DNA of 64,000 nucleotides from an uncultured Bacteroidota bacterium (GTDB lineage Bacteria; Bacteroidota; Bacteroidia; 2-12-FULL-35-15): the NCBI GenBank assembly GCA_903847205.1, contig CAINDA010000013.1, positions 1 through 64,000 on the forward strand, written 5' to 3'. The position numbers and the translations under genes are program-made. The notes beneath the pieces are model-generated. The model worked only from the letters and a program-made list of their open reading frames with translations. It made no database searches and had not been told where the DNA came from. This document shows positions 35,684 through 42,975 of this stretch, piece by piece (the first letter of the stretch is position 1; every line of letters starts with the position of its first letter).

Positions 35684-36223
35684 TTAACGAATCGATACTA
35701 ATTCAATATCATAAATTACTGAAGACTTGGGAGGGATTTTGCTTTCGTCCCCGATTAATCCATGCGCTAAATGCGATGGCAGAATAAATACTGCTTTATC
35801 ACCCACATGCAGCAGCTGAATGCCTTCGTGCAAACCGCTTTCAACATTATCTTCGCCGATCAGAAATCGTTTGGCTCCGGTAGAATCGGATGAGTAACAT
35901 AACGTACCATCGAGCAGAGTGATTTTAAAATTTACTAAAGCATATTTCCCGATTACTGCTGCAATGCCGTCTCCCTTTTTTGTAATCATATAGCGAAGCC
36001 CTGTACCGGTTGTTGTCATAGCCCAGCCGCGATGTGCAACGTATTGATCAATCTCGTCGCTTTCGCGCTTTACATACATTTTATTGGCTTCAACCAATTT
36101 ATCCTGGAAACTTTTACTTTGAATATTGGTGTTTTTAGAGGTTGTTTTCTGAGAATCACCGCAGGATTGGAGGATAATAATAAAAAAAAGAAATTTAATG
36201 GAATGGGAAATTAAATGAATCAT
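35684..36223 (-). CDS. FKBP-type peptidyl-prolyl isomerase lipoprotein, GldI-like size
   Basis: The 179-residue protein has the lipobox IIILQSCGDSQ (Cys about residue 21) and one C-terminal FKBP domain (VNFKITLLDGTLCYSS...ESGLHEGIQLLHVGDKAVFILPSHLAHGLIGD). In the flavobacterial gliding-motility/T9SS literature GldI is a lipoprotein of this size and architecture. The gene also lies next to a DHH phosphatase gene, which I recall as the usual neighbour. Assignment to GldI remains inference because FKBP lipoproteins are hard to separate. Confidence 0.82.
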   Translation of the reverse strand: MIHLISHSIKFLFFIIILQSCGDSQKTTSKNTNIQSKSFQDKLVEANKMYVKRESDEIDQYVAHRGWAMTTTGTGLRYMITKKGDGIAAVIGKYALVNFKITLLDGTLCYSSDSTGAKRFLIGEDNVESGLHEGIQLLHVGDKAVFILPSHLAHGLIGDESKIPPKSSVIYDIELVSIR

Positions 36224-36334
36224 TTTATGAATGTACCTGGATATTATTTGGATTGCGATTAATTTTTTATGAAGATTTGAATCTTTATAGGCTGTTTAAA
36301 ATTCATTCGAAATTTTGTTAAAGCAAACGCAATG

Positions 36335-36404
36335 TCTTCGACAAGCTCAGACTGACGGCGCGTGCGATGTCATATTGAACTTGTCGAAATATGTGCGATG
36401 GCTT
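36335..36404. repeat. Dispersed palindrome, TTCGACAAGCTCA family, copy 4 (inverted)
   Basis: Read on the minus strand it closely follows the copy at 274-347 (GCCATCGCACATATTTCGAC...GTCAGTCTGAGCTTGTCGAA). It lies upstream of the FKBP cluster. Confidence 0.82.
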
Positions 36405-36471
36405 AAGAATAGTCATATTGTATTTTAATTAATTAAATTTAAAACAAATTTATGCTGTTGAATTTATCAGC

Positions 36472-37494
36472 TCACACAAGCTTTGTCTGGAGCTCTTTTT
36501 TATAAGCTGCAAGTACAGAAACAAATTTAATAATAGTTTCATCGAGTGTTAAATCACTCATACCGCCTGCTGCATTTGCATGTCCGCCTCCGTTAAAATG
36601 TTTGCGTGAAAATAAATTTACATTAAAACTGCCTTTAGAGCGGAAGGATGTTTTTATTTCGCCGTCGCGTTCAACAAAAAATGCTGCAAAACGGATACCT
36701 TTAATAGAAAGGGCATAATTTACAATGCCTTCAGTATCTCCTTTTTTATAATTAAAATGTTTTAATTCATCTTCTCTAAGGCTGAAAAAAGCTGTGCCTA
36801 ACTCTTTTAAAACAGTTAGTTTTTCGGCCAGACAAAAACCTAATAGTTTTAATTTATCTTCTGTATTATCATCGTAAATGCGGGTATGGATTGCAGCATT
36901 TTCGGCACCGGCTTTTATCAGTTCAGCAATTATGCCATGTGTTTTAGCGGTGGTTGAAGGGAAACGGAATGAGCCGGTATCTGTCATTATACCGGTGTAT
37001 AAACAGTTTGAAATATCCTTATTGAGCAGTTTTTTATCACCCATTAATTCAATGAATTCAAAAACTAATTCGCAGGTGGAACAGGCTTTAACATCATGAA
37101 GCATATATTTTGCAAAATCTTCGGGCTGCAAATGGTGGTCAATGATGCACTTTACAGCTTTCGATTTGCCTACTTCATCGCCTAAGGCATCTATCCGTTT
37201 AAGGGAATTAAAATCGAGACAGAAAACAATGTCTGCTTTAGCAACAGCAGTTTTTGCTGGTTTGGCTTTGGATGAAAAATTAATTACTTTGTTATCAGCA
37301 GGCAGCCAATGTAAAAAAGAAGGATAATCATTGGGTGTAATTACTGTAACCTTATGTTTTTTTTGAATCAGGTAATTATATAAACCCAATGATGAACCCA
37401 TTGCATCGCCGTCGGGCGACCAATGTGTAACAATTACTATATTTTTAGGGCTGCTTAAAAGCGCTTTTATTTCTTTAACCTGGGCTGCGTTCAA
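36472..37494 (-). CDS. nrnA: DHH-family phosphoesterase, NrnA-like (oligoribonuclease/pAp phosphatase)
   Basis: The 340-residue protein has DHH motif I VTHWSPDGDAMGSSLGLY (about 20-37), motif III CIIDHHLQPEDFA (DHH, about 115), MTDTGSFRFPST (motif IV) and a C-terminal DHHA1 domain with HFNGGGHANAAGG. The set is that of NrnA, which degrades short RNA and 3'-phosphoadenosine 5'-phosphate. It precedes the FKBP run on the same strand. The divergent ndk, its probable ancestral neighbour, is now 7 kb away. Confidence 0.92.
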   Translation of the reverse strand: MNAAQVKEIKALLSSPKNIVIVTHWSPDGDAMGSSLGLYNYLIQKKHKVTVITPNDYPSFLHWLPADNKVINFSSKAKPAKTAVAKADIVFCLDFNSLKRIDALGDEVGKSKAVKCIIDHHLQPEDFAKYMLHDVKACSTCELVFEFIELMGDKKLLNKDISNCLYTGIMTDTGSFRFPSTTAKTHGIIAELIKAGAENAAIHTRIYDDNTEDKLKLLGFCLAEKLTVLKELGTAFFSLREDELKHFNYKKGDTEGIVNYALSIKGIRFAAFFVERDGEIKTSFRSKGSFNVNLFSRKHFNGGGHANAAGGMSDLTLDETIIKFVSVLAAYKKELQTKLV

Positions 37495-37626
37495 AACTAT
37501 AAGGATTGGTTTGGCCGCTAATTTACGACATTTAACCGGCTTTTGCTTTTGGCCTGAAAAAAAGAAGATTAATAGATGGAAATGTTTAAGAAAAAGGGGG
37601 GGAGATATTTTTTAGAATGCTTGTTT

Positions 37627-37717
37627 CCGCTGGTTTGGATTTGCAATCCAAACCTTTTACATTATGGGATTACAAATCCCTTGCTATTTGGTCAGGATTG
37701 CAAATCCTGACCAGCGG
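37627..37717. repeat. Triple-hairpin dispersed element bounded by CCGCTGG/CCAGCGG
   Basis: Outer arms CCGCTGG (37627) and CCAGCGG (37711) enclose three palindromes: GGTTTGGATTTGCAATCC plus AAACC, GGGATTACAAATCCC, and GGTCAGGATTGCAAATCC plus TGACC. Its right edge, read on the minus strand as CCCCGCTGGTC, recurs in the tandem repeats at 41755 and beyond. Confidence 0.85.
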
Positions 37718-37770
37718 GGTTTTGAAATTCAATTTGTGAATTAGGCAATGAATTTATTTTGTTTTAATCA

Positions 37771-38985
37771 TTAGTTGTTTTTGAATTCTTTCTTTGGATA
37801 TTCACCTTGTCCCATTCGGGTTAAAGTATGTTTTGATTCTCTGAAGAGACCAATCCCCAGACGAACATTGATATAACATAAATTATTGTAATTATATCCT
37901 AAATAACGAAGATGATCATAATTATAATACGTTCGCAGATCGGGGTATCTTGCCAATTCTACTTTTGTTGTAATATTTCGTTTACGTCCATAATTATACT
38001 CACATCCGATTCTGAAGCCGACATATTCTCTGGTATAGCCTATTGATTTACCTGGTGTAAAATAATGTTTGTTTCCATTAACATCTTTATAAGGCTGTAC
38101 ATACGGATAACCTATCAGCAAATCAGCATAATAATTAATAAACTTCCGGTGTCCCGATGCTTTAACCGGCGGGCAGTTAACTACTTTTAATCCTTTATGA
38201 TCATCCTTAGGAATGTAGTTATCTATATACTTTATAAGGCCGTACCCAACTGATAATGATGGGATAAAAATGTTTGAAGAACTGGGGGGCATGTATCTTA
38301 AAGCAGGACCTGGCATTACTCTCCCTGTATTATCAGCTGCGGAATAATAAGCGGCTCCCCATTGTGTACCATCGTCAGAAATTGAACCTGTTGGAGCTGA
38401 TCCACTGTTTTTTGTAGAATTATCTCCTGTGTCAGCATCGGCATTAACGGCATCATTTATTGCATGATGTCTGTAGAGTATCCCCAGCCTCAAGCCATCG
38501 ATCACTCTTTTTACATGCAAATTATCATTCAATTTATCTATTAAAGTATCTTTTCTATGAATTAAATAAACTACATCAACATGCAGGTAGAATAACTCTT
38601 TATTGATTGTTGGCTGATTAGCGCCTAAATATTTGCCATCCTTATAAAAGCTCTGCCATCCCTCATATTCACCATTACCTGATATTAAATTACCAATAAC
38701 AGTGTATCGTTTATAAACGCTTTCGGTATAAGCTGCGTTTATTCCGATTAATCTTATATATTCACTTTTACCGTTGGGGGTATAGGCCGAAAGCTTAGTA
38801 AAAATGCCATTTCTATAATACAGCGAGGTAGAAAATTGCTGATTGAAAATTTTCAATACTTTTTCCTGAGAATTACCTTTATTTGAAGTAATAATTAATA
38901 GAACTGCAATACCAAGTATAACTTTCTCTTTCACCGCCACTTTTGCCAACCCCTTGTTATAAGCCGTTTTTCTTTTCATTGTCAA
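37771..38985 (-). CDS. Hypothetical secreted, probably outer-membrane protein
   Basis: The 404-residue protein has a long n-region and a signal peptide (KVILGIAVLLIITSNKGNSQ). The mature part is rich in Tyr and Asn with alternating short strands (RYTVIGNLISGNGEYEGWQ, EYVGFRIGCEYNYGRKRNITTKVELARYP, NLCYINVRLGIGLF). That suggests a surface or beta-barrel protein. I do not recognise a family. It lies just outside the left cassette-like boundary and may belong to the island. Confidence 0.55.
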   Translation of the reverse strand: MTMKRKTAYNKGLAKVAVKEKVILGIAVLLIITSNKGNSQEKVLKIFNQQFSTSLYYRNGIFTKLSAYTPNGKSEYIRLIGINAAYTESVYKRYTVIGNLISGNGEYEGWQSFYKDGKYLGANQPTINKELFYLHVDVVYLIHRKDTLIDKLNDNLHVKRVIDGLRLGILYRHHAINDAVNADADTGDNSTKNSGSAPTGSISDDGTQWGAAYYSAADNTGRVMPGPALRYMPPSSSNIFIPSLSVGYGLIKYIDNYIPKDDHKGLKVVNCPPVKASGHRKFINYYADLLIGYPYVQPYKDVNGNKHYFTPGKSIGYTREYVGFRIGCEYNYGRKRNITTKVELARYPDLRTYYNYDHLRYLGYNYNNLCYINVRLGIGLFRESKHTLTRMGQGEYPKKEFKNN

Positions 38986-39025
38986 TATATTGTGTCGTCC
39001 CGCAGTTGGAATTCATTGTTATAGT

Positions 39026-39073
39026 CGAAACTAAAAGTCCGATATATTTCCGACTTCAAGTTTAGTTAGGCAC
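39026..39073. repeat. attC-like palindrome C (left edge of the cassette array)
   Basis: AAACTAAAAGTC (39028-39039) and GACTTCAAGTTT (39052-39063) pair 10 of 12 around a 12-nt loop. The element ends in GTTAGGCAC (39065-39073), a perfect GTTRRRY-type box. The outer box opposite to it is not recognisable, so this is an imperfect or half-lost site. Confidence 0.5.
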
Positions 39074-39104
39074 AGGGCATTCTTTCATTTCGATTCACAG
39101 TCCC

Positions 39105-39372
39105 CTTCGGTCGTAACACCCTACAGTCCTCATACACGTAGGTCGAAAAGTAAAGTTTTTAAAACCCTGCGGTCATAACACCCTAAAATCAACATACACA
39201 CGGGTCGTAAAGTGAAATTTCAAAACCCCTTCAGTCGTAACACCCTACAGTCCTCATACACGCGGGTCTTAAAGTAAAGTTTTAAAAAAACTGCGGTCGT
39301 GACACCCTACAGTCCTCATACACGCTGGTCGTAAAGTAAAGTTTAAAAACCCTGCGGTCGTAATATTCCATA
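39105..39372. repeat. 62-bp tandem repeat array (4+ units)
   Basis: CCCTACAGTCCTCATACACG recurs at 62-bp steps (ctacag at 39121, 39245 and 39307, with a variant unit near 39183). Each unit also has a GGTCGTAAAGTAAAGTTT part. The unit near 39330 reads CGCTGGTCGTAAAG, the same core as the 16-bp repeats at 41.8 kb. Confidence 0.85.
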
Positions 39373-39387
39373 CCCATACATATGGGG

Positions 39388-39678
39388 CTATGGAAGTATC
39401 CACCAAAACCCATCCAGTAATTCGGTGTCTTTAATTTTTATAACGGAAGGAGTTGCGCTACCTTTTATTAAGTCCGTATTAACACCTTCATGTAGAAAAG
39501 AAACTTTATTGCTTAATCTAATTTCTCCGCCTTCTTTTTTTATTATCATATAATTTTCATAATCTTTATCAAAGTAAGGGTCAAATTGAGTTTCAATTAT
39601 ACTACTATGAGTCGGATACTTAAATACAATTGTGGATAAGCCGAGGCTGTCTAAAATGTTTTTGTCTATTTTGCGCAT
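39388..39678 (-). CDS. Hypothetical protein (cassette block 1, gene 4)
   Basis: The 96-residue protein starts MRKIDKNILDSLGLSTIVFK and has no signal peptide, membrane segment or motif that I recognise. It contains a Tyr/Asp-rich middle (FDPYFDKDYENYMII) and a beta-like end. The start lies 5 bp after the stop of the J-domain gene, so it is the last gene of a four-gene operon. Confidence 0.6.
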   Translation of the reverse strand: MRKIDKNILDSLGLSTIVFKYPTHSSIIETQFDPYFDKDYENYMIIKKEGGEIRLSNKVSFLHEGVNTDLIKGSATPSVIKIKDTELLDGFWWILP

Positions 39679-39683
39679 GTTAT

Positions 39684-40112
39684 TTATTCAAAATTAATAT
39701 TTAGTTCATTAATTGCTCTTGTTTTTAACATACCAAGTTTTTCATAGTTTCTCTTGTTTCTTGAAATTTCTTGAAATATTTCTTCTGCAATTTTTTCCAT
39801 TGGCGAATTAACAAATCTGTCTGGGTGGCACACCCTGCTTAGTTTTTTGTACAAATCGCTTGAATTATTTATGTTAGCCATTAAATTATTCATGTCGATG
39901 TTAGTTCCTTGTGATTTTCTTAGACTGTCTTTGTCTAATAATGAAAATTCAAGATTTTGGTTCTTCTTAAAAAGTTTAAATAATATTAATAGAATAATGA
40001 AAAATTCAATGATTGAAAACAAAAACCAAAAACTACTTTCGATGATTGTCCTCTGTTCAAAATGTTTAATACCAATAGGGTCTGAATTTATTTGTAATAG
40101 GATATAGTTCAT
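39684..40112 (-). CDS. Membrane-anchored J-domain-like protein (cassette block 1, gene 3)
   Basis: The 142-residue protein has one membrane segment (residues 27-47, SFWFLFSIIEFFIILLILF). Its C-terminal region contains YKKLSRVCHPDRF with the HPD tripeptide at about 96-98, then a helix IAEEIFQEISRNKRNYEKL. HPD between two helices is the signature of J domains, which stimulate Hsp70 ATPase. The J region is shorter than in DnaJ, and no Gly/Phe or zinc domain follows. A role as an Hsp70 recruiter at the membrane is inference. It starts 6 bp after the stop of the previous gene. Confidence 0.7.
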   Translation of the reverse strand: MNYILLQINSDPIGIKHFEQRTIIESSFWFLFSIIEFFIILLILFKLFKKNQNLEFSLLDKDSLRKSQGTNIDMNNLMANINNSSDLYKKLSRVCHPDRFVNSPMEKIAEEIFQEISRNKRNYEKLGMLKTRAINELNINFE

Positions 40113-40118
40113 GATATT

Positions 40119-40514
40119 TTAATTTAAAAAACCTCTGATGTTTGCATATTCTTTGAGTGCCCATTTACAGCCATTTACTCCACGACTGTCGTGCACTTCC
40201 AATGTGTCCCAACCTAACGAAATTAATTTACGGACAAGTGCCTCGTTGTCAAGGACAATCTTGCCAACTTCAATTAATTCACTCTTTGGCATAGATTTAC
40301 CCGACAACGCCTTAATTCTAAAACCACCTCCTAAAAATTTTGAAAAGGTATGTCGATAATCACTTTCCCCCCATGTTATTTTTGCTTCTAGCAATGTAGC
40401 TGCGTGACCGTTAATGAATGAATTTTTTGCAGCTGAATTGAAATCACGTATTAATTTATGGCGTTCAGTCATTTCACCAAACCAATCAATTATTTCAATT
40501 ATTTTATACCACAT
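40119..40514 (-). CDS. Hypothetical protein (cassette block 1, gene 2)
   Basis: The 131-residue protein has an aromatic N-terminus (MWYKIIEIIDWFGEMTERHKL), a Gly-rich loop (FLGGGFRIKALSG) and an LGWDTLEVHDSRGVNGCKW end. I know no family for it. It is coded 8 bp downstream of the gene for the 316-residue protein and 6 bp upstream of the J-domain gene, so it belongs to the same transcript. Its conserved operon position within a cassette-like block suggests a joint function. Confidence 0.6.
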   Translation of the reverse strand: MWYKIIEIIDWFGEMTERHKLIRDFNSAAKNSFINGHAATLLEAKITWGESDYRHTFSKFLGGGFRIKALSGKSMPKSELIEVGKIVLDNEALVRKLISLGWDTLEVHDSRGVNGCKWALKEYANIRGFLN

Positions 40515-40522
40515 AATGTTTT

Positions 40523-41473
40523 TTAATTAGTAATTTTTTTTAATTTATGATACTCAACATTTTCAATTTTTTGACTCCCGTCATTTGCAAAAGTTTTTAT
40601 TACGGCATAATCCAATTCTTTACGAAAAACATACCCCAAATCGGAACCAAAAAAACGTGAAATACTGACTTTGTTACCGACTTCAAAAGTTTCTCCATAC
40701 CTTCTTCTGATTTCTTTTATAGTAGTAGGTCCCTTTTTTATAACAGGAATATCTGTGGTCCATTGTTCTTTTAGAAACATCTCAAAGTCCTCTTTATAAT
40801 GTTGTTCACAAGCAATTTTAATTTCTATTTCCTTATTTTGGTACTTACATATTAATCGAAAAATTGAACCAGTTTTTTCAACAGTATCATCTTCCGATTT
40901 CTCCACTGCTTTTAAAATACCAGTAACAATAAGGCTCGGAATTAGACCGCGAGATAAAATTCCTAAAGCTCCTTTGTTGTTGTTAATAAAACTGAGAGTG
41001 TTTTTTGGCTTAACTGCTTTAAATGTTTTATTTTCTTCAAATTGAAATCCAATAATGTTTTCACGGCTAATTTCAAGGAATGGGGAATATTTATTTTTCC
41101 AAATATTGCGGTCTTTTACAAAAACATTTTCATATGTCTCCATAAAAAAAGTAATTTTGTTTGAATAAGAAAAGATGTTAAACATTAAACCAAAGATTGC
41201 CATACTTCTATCAAATTCTATAAATTTGTTATCAAGAATATAAATACTTGGTAAAATAATACCATTTATTTGAGAATATGCAGTGGAACGAATAGCGTTA
41301 TCCATATGAAATTCCGGTTTTTGAAATAATTCTTTTCCCTCAATAAAGGATTCTTTGGTAAAATGTATTTTTAATTTGTCAAGGTTCTTTGAATCATCAG
41401 ATGCATTTTCCATGTCTTCTTTTGATATGCGATTCCAGTCTGTCATTTTTTTTGTTATTTTATTAGTCTGCAA
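40523..41473 (-). CDS. Hypothetical protein (cassette block 1, gene 1)
   Basis: The 316-residue protein has no signal peptide and is rich in Phe, Ile and Lys. Residues 100-160 (IFSYSNKITFFMETYENVFVKDRN) look like beta strands. A hydrophobic segment near 170-190 (LGILSRGLIPSLIVTGILKAVE) could be a membrane helix. The end (RRYGETFEVGNKVSISRFFGSDLGYVFR) is basic. I recognise no family. It is the first gene of the four-gene run, all spaced by less than 10 bp, and its upstream region is the attC-like palindrome A. Confidence 0.6.
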   Translation of the reverse strand: MQTNKITKKMTDWNRISKEDMENASDDSKNLDKLKIHFTKESFIEGKELFQKPEFHMDNAIRSTAYSQINGIILPSIYILDNKFIEFDRSMAIFGLMFNIFSYSNKITFFMETYENVFVKDRNIWKNKYSPFLEISRENIIGFQFEENKTFKAVKPKNTLSFINNNKGALGILSRGLIPSLIVTGILKAVEKSEDDTVEKTGSIFRLICKYQNKEIEIKIACEQHYKEDFEMFLKEQWTTDIPVIKKGPTTIKEIRRRYGETFEVGNKVSISRFFGSDLGYVFRKELDYAVIKTFANDGSQKIENVEYHKLKKITN

Positions 41474-41531
41474 AATTATAATTGTAGAACGGAAAGTTCT
41501 TTTCGTTCTGTTTTTTTTTTTTAATTGCCTT

Positions 41532-41719
41532 GTGCCTAACGGCTAGCTAAATGATGCAGCCGCCTTCGTAAACAAAATTATAAAATTACCAGTGGCAAAA
41601 ACAAATAAAAAATAATTTTCTTCCGCTGCGAAATGTTTTTGCCACGCCCTATTTTCATTGCGAACTTAAATGATGAAGCCTACTATAAACGGCTGTATCA
41701 TTTAGGTGATGTTGGGGGC
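41532..41719. repeat. attC-like palindrome A between cassette blocks
   Basis: The left arm 41534-41562 (GCCTAAC...CTAAATGATGCAGCCG) and right arm 41690-41717 (CGGCTGTATCATTTAG...GTTGGGG) pair at 15 of 16 bases in the core, and the boxes pair with bulges. A nested 12-bp perfect stem, GTGGCAAAAACA (41592) / TGTTTTTGCCAC (41634), lies inside. A direct repeat of the left arm, TTAAATGATGAAGCC, is at 41666-41680. At about 186 bp it is longer than most described attC sites. Confidence 0.6.
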
Positions 41720-41754
41720 TGTGAAATTTTCTTTCTTTTCAAATTATGAATACA

Positions 41755-42014
41755 CCCCGCTGGTCTATAATTCTCCGGTTGTAAAACTCTCCGGTCGTAA
41801 AACCCGCTGGTCGTAAAGTTCTCCGCCCGTAAAATTCTCCGGTTGTAAAACTCTCCGGTCGTAAAACCCGCTGGTCGTAAAGTTCTCCGCCCGTATAATT
41901 CTCCGCTCGTAAAGTTCTCCGGTTGAAAAATTCTCCGGTTGCAAAACCCTCTGGTCGTAAAGTTCTCCGCTCGTATAATTCTCCGGTTGTATAATTCTCC
42001 GGTTGTAAAAAAAA
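41755..42014. repeat. 16-bp tandem repeat array, left of the DUF6624 gene
   Basis: About 16 head-to-tail units of the form CTCCGGTYGTAAAACT, CGCTGGTCGTAAAGTT or CTCCGCCCGTATAATT occur without spacers. It is not a CRISPR because there is no unique sequence between units. The minus-strand ORF over it is an artefact of the repeat. Confidence 0.9.
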
Positions 42015-42029
42015 TGTTCAGGAGTCATA

Positions 42030-42644
42030 TTATTTTTTCTTTAGTGTTCCAATGTACCTTTCATTCATAATTTTAATGTACTCCTTAATTGGTTGAAGTC
42101 CAACCGATTTGCGCCTTTCGTCAACTTTGTCTGGGTCGATTAAAGGTTTCGGTTCGTAAGATGTTGAGTCTTTGTTGAGTAACATTTGTGTTCCATAAAT
42201 TTGAGATCGTTTAGTATTTACGTTTACTCTGTCCACTAAATATGCGTAGTCAAGCGAAGAAGATTTTCCTTTATCAACTTCAATTTTCATCTTTGTCAAT
42301 ACGCTGTCTTGAAAAGTGGGATGTTTGTCCATATGTTGAACAATCAACCAAAAATTATGAGAGCTTGTCTGTCCAACCAGTTCGTAGTTTGGAAAACCAT
42401 ATTGATGAAAAATATTTCTTACAATTAGAAAATCTAAACTGTCTGTTAACAGCATATTTTGGTTAGCTGTTTTCATTTCAATTGTGTCAATTTCTCCATT
42501 GTCAATTTTTCTTCCCAATTCACGCCATTTTTGGTCTCCCTTGACTAAAGAGTCTAAAATGGTTGATAGTTTTCCATTAGTCTGACCGAATAAAAAACCT
42601 GAAGTAAAAATTATAGTTGTAATTAAAATTATTGTTGTCTTCAT
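42030..42644 (-). CDS. DUF6624 domain-containing secreted protein (cassette block 2)
   Basis: The 204-residue protein has a signal peptide (ILITTIIFTSGFLFGQ) and a conserved-looking core. SHNFWLIVQHMDKHPTFQDSVL (about 115-135), SSLDYAYLVDRVNVN and QIYGTQMLLN follow the pattern H-xx-W-L-xx-Q-H-xD, DYAYLxDR, QxYGTQ of DUF6624. The function of that family is unknown. The gene is flanked on both sides by the same 16-bp repeats and lies within complementary block ends. Confidence in the family is good, in any role low. Confidence 0.82.
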   Translation of the reverse strand: MKTTIILITTIIFTSGFLFGQTNGKLSTILDSLVKGDQKWRELGRKIDNGEIDTIEMKTANQNMLLTDSLDFLIVRNIFHQYGFPNYELVGQTSSHNFWLIVQHMDKHPTFQDSVLTKMKIEVDKGKSSSLDYAYLVDRVNVNTKRSQIYGTQMLLNKDSTSYEPKPLIDPDKVDERRKSVGLQPIKEYIKIMNERYIGTLKKK

Positions 42645-42654
42645 AGTGCAACTT

Positions 42655-42740
42655 ATAAACTCTCCGGTTGTATAATTCTCCGCTTGTAAACCCGCTGGTC
42701 GTAAAGTTCTCCGCTCGTAAAACTCTCCGTTCTATACAAG
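42655..42740. repeat. 16-bp tandem repeats, right of the DUF6624 gene
   Basis: Five units (CTCCGGTTGTATAATT, CTCCGCTTGTAAACC, CGCTGGTCGTAAAGTT, CTCCGCTCGTAAAACT, CTCCGTTCTATACAAG) are of the same family as the 41755-42014 array. Between here and 42900 only an inverted pair (AAAGACTGTCT/AGACAGTCTT, about 42777 and 42850) is seen. Confidence 0.85.
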
Positions 42741-42902
42741 ATGAAAATTCTTCCTGTAATATTTAAAAAGTCAACGAAAGACTGTCTGCCGTGAATTTGT
42801 GAAAGAAGGATGAACTTTAAATTTTGCAAAAAAGTTGTCGAGGAGATGAAAGACAGTCTTCCGAGGACTTTATTTTCTGCATAAAAATTTTCACCTTTCA
42901 TA

Positions 42903-42975
42903 GCCCCCAACATACGCTAAACGCAGCTCTGTATATTATTTAATTTTTCGATCGATATACGCAGCTTTGGCGATT
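42903..42975. repeat. attC-like palindrome B (right edge of the cassette array)
   Basis: GCCCCCAAC (42903-42911) is followed by CGCTAAACGCAGCTCTGTAT, which pairs with bulges against ATACGCAGCTTTGGCG (42957-42972). The right end reads GGCG|ATTATT instead of a GTTRRRY box. It may be a junction with host sequence. Confidence 0.5.

Larger units (their letters stand above)
39026..42975. mobile_element. Integron-like cassette array (two cassettes, no integrase seen)
   Basis: Block 1 runs from GTTAGGCAC (39065) to GTGCCTAAC (41532-41540), and block 2 from GTTGGGGGC (41711-41719) to GCCCCCAAC (42903-42911). Each block has exactly complementary ends, as expected when the GTTRRRY start of a cassette and the RYYYAAC box of its attC derive from one circular molecule. 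The blocks meet at a long bulged palindrome, and weaker palindromes lie at both outer edges. All genes are on the minus strand. There is no transposase or integrase and no target duplication at the block ends. Confidence 0.6.

Noticed and set aside
39065-41540. Classical transposon with terminal repeats
   Set aside because: The ends are complementary, but no transposase and no target-site duplication are visible, and the second block has different ends; the cassette reading explains both.
41755-42014. CRISPR-like array
   Set aside because: The 16-bp units are head to tail without spacers and no cas genes are present.
41765-42028. 87-codon ORF on the minus strand
   Set aside because: Translation of the 16-bp repeats; composition fully explained by the array.
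42653-42913. 86-codon ORF on the minus strand
   Set aside because: It spans repeats, a hairpin and the block boundary and has no family resemblance.
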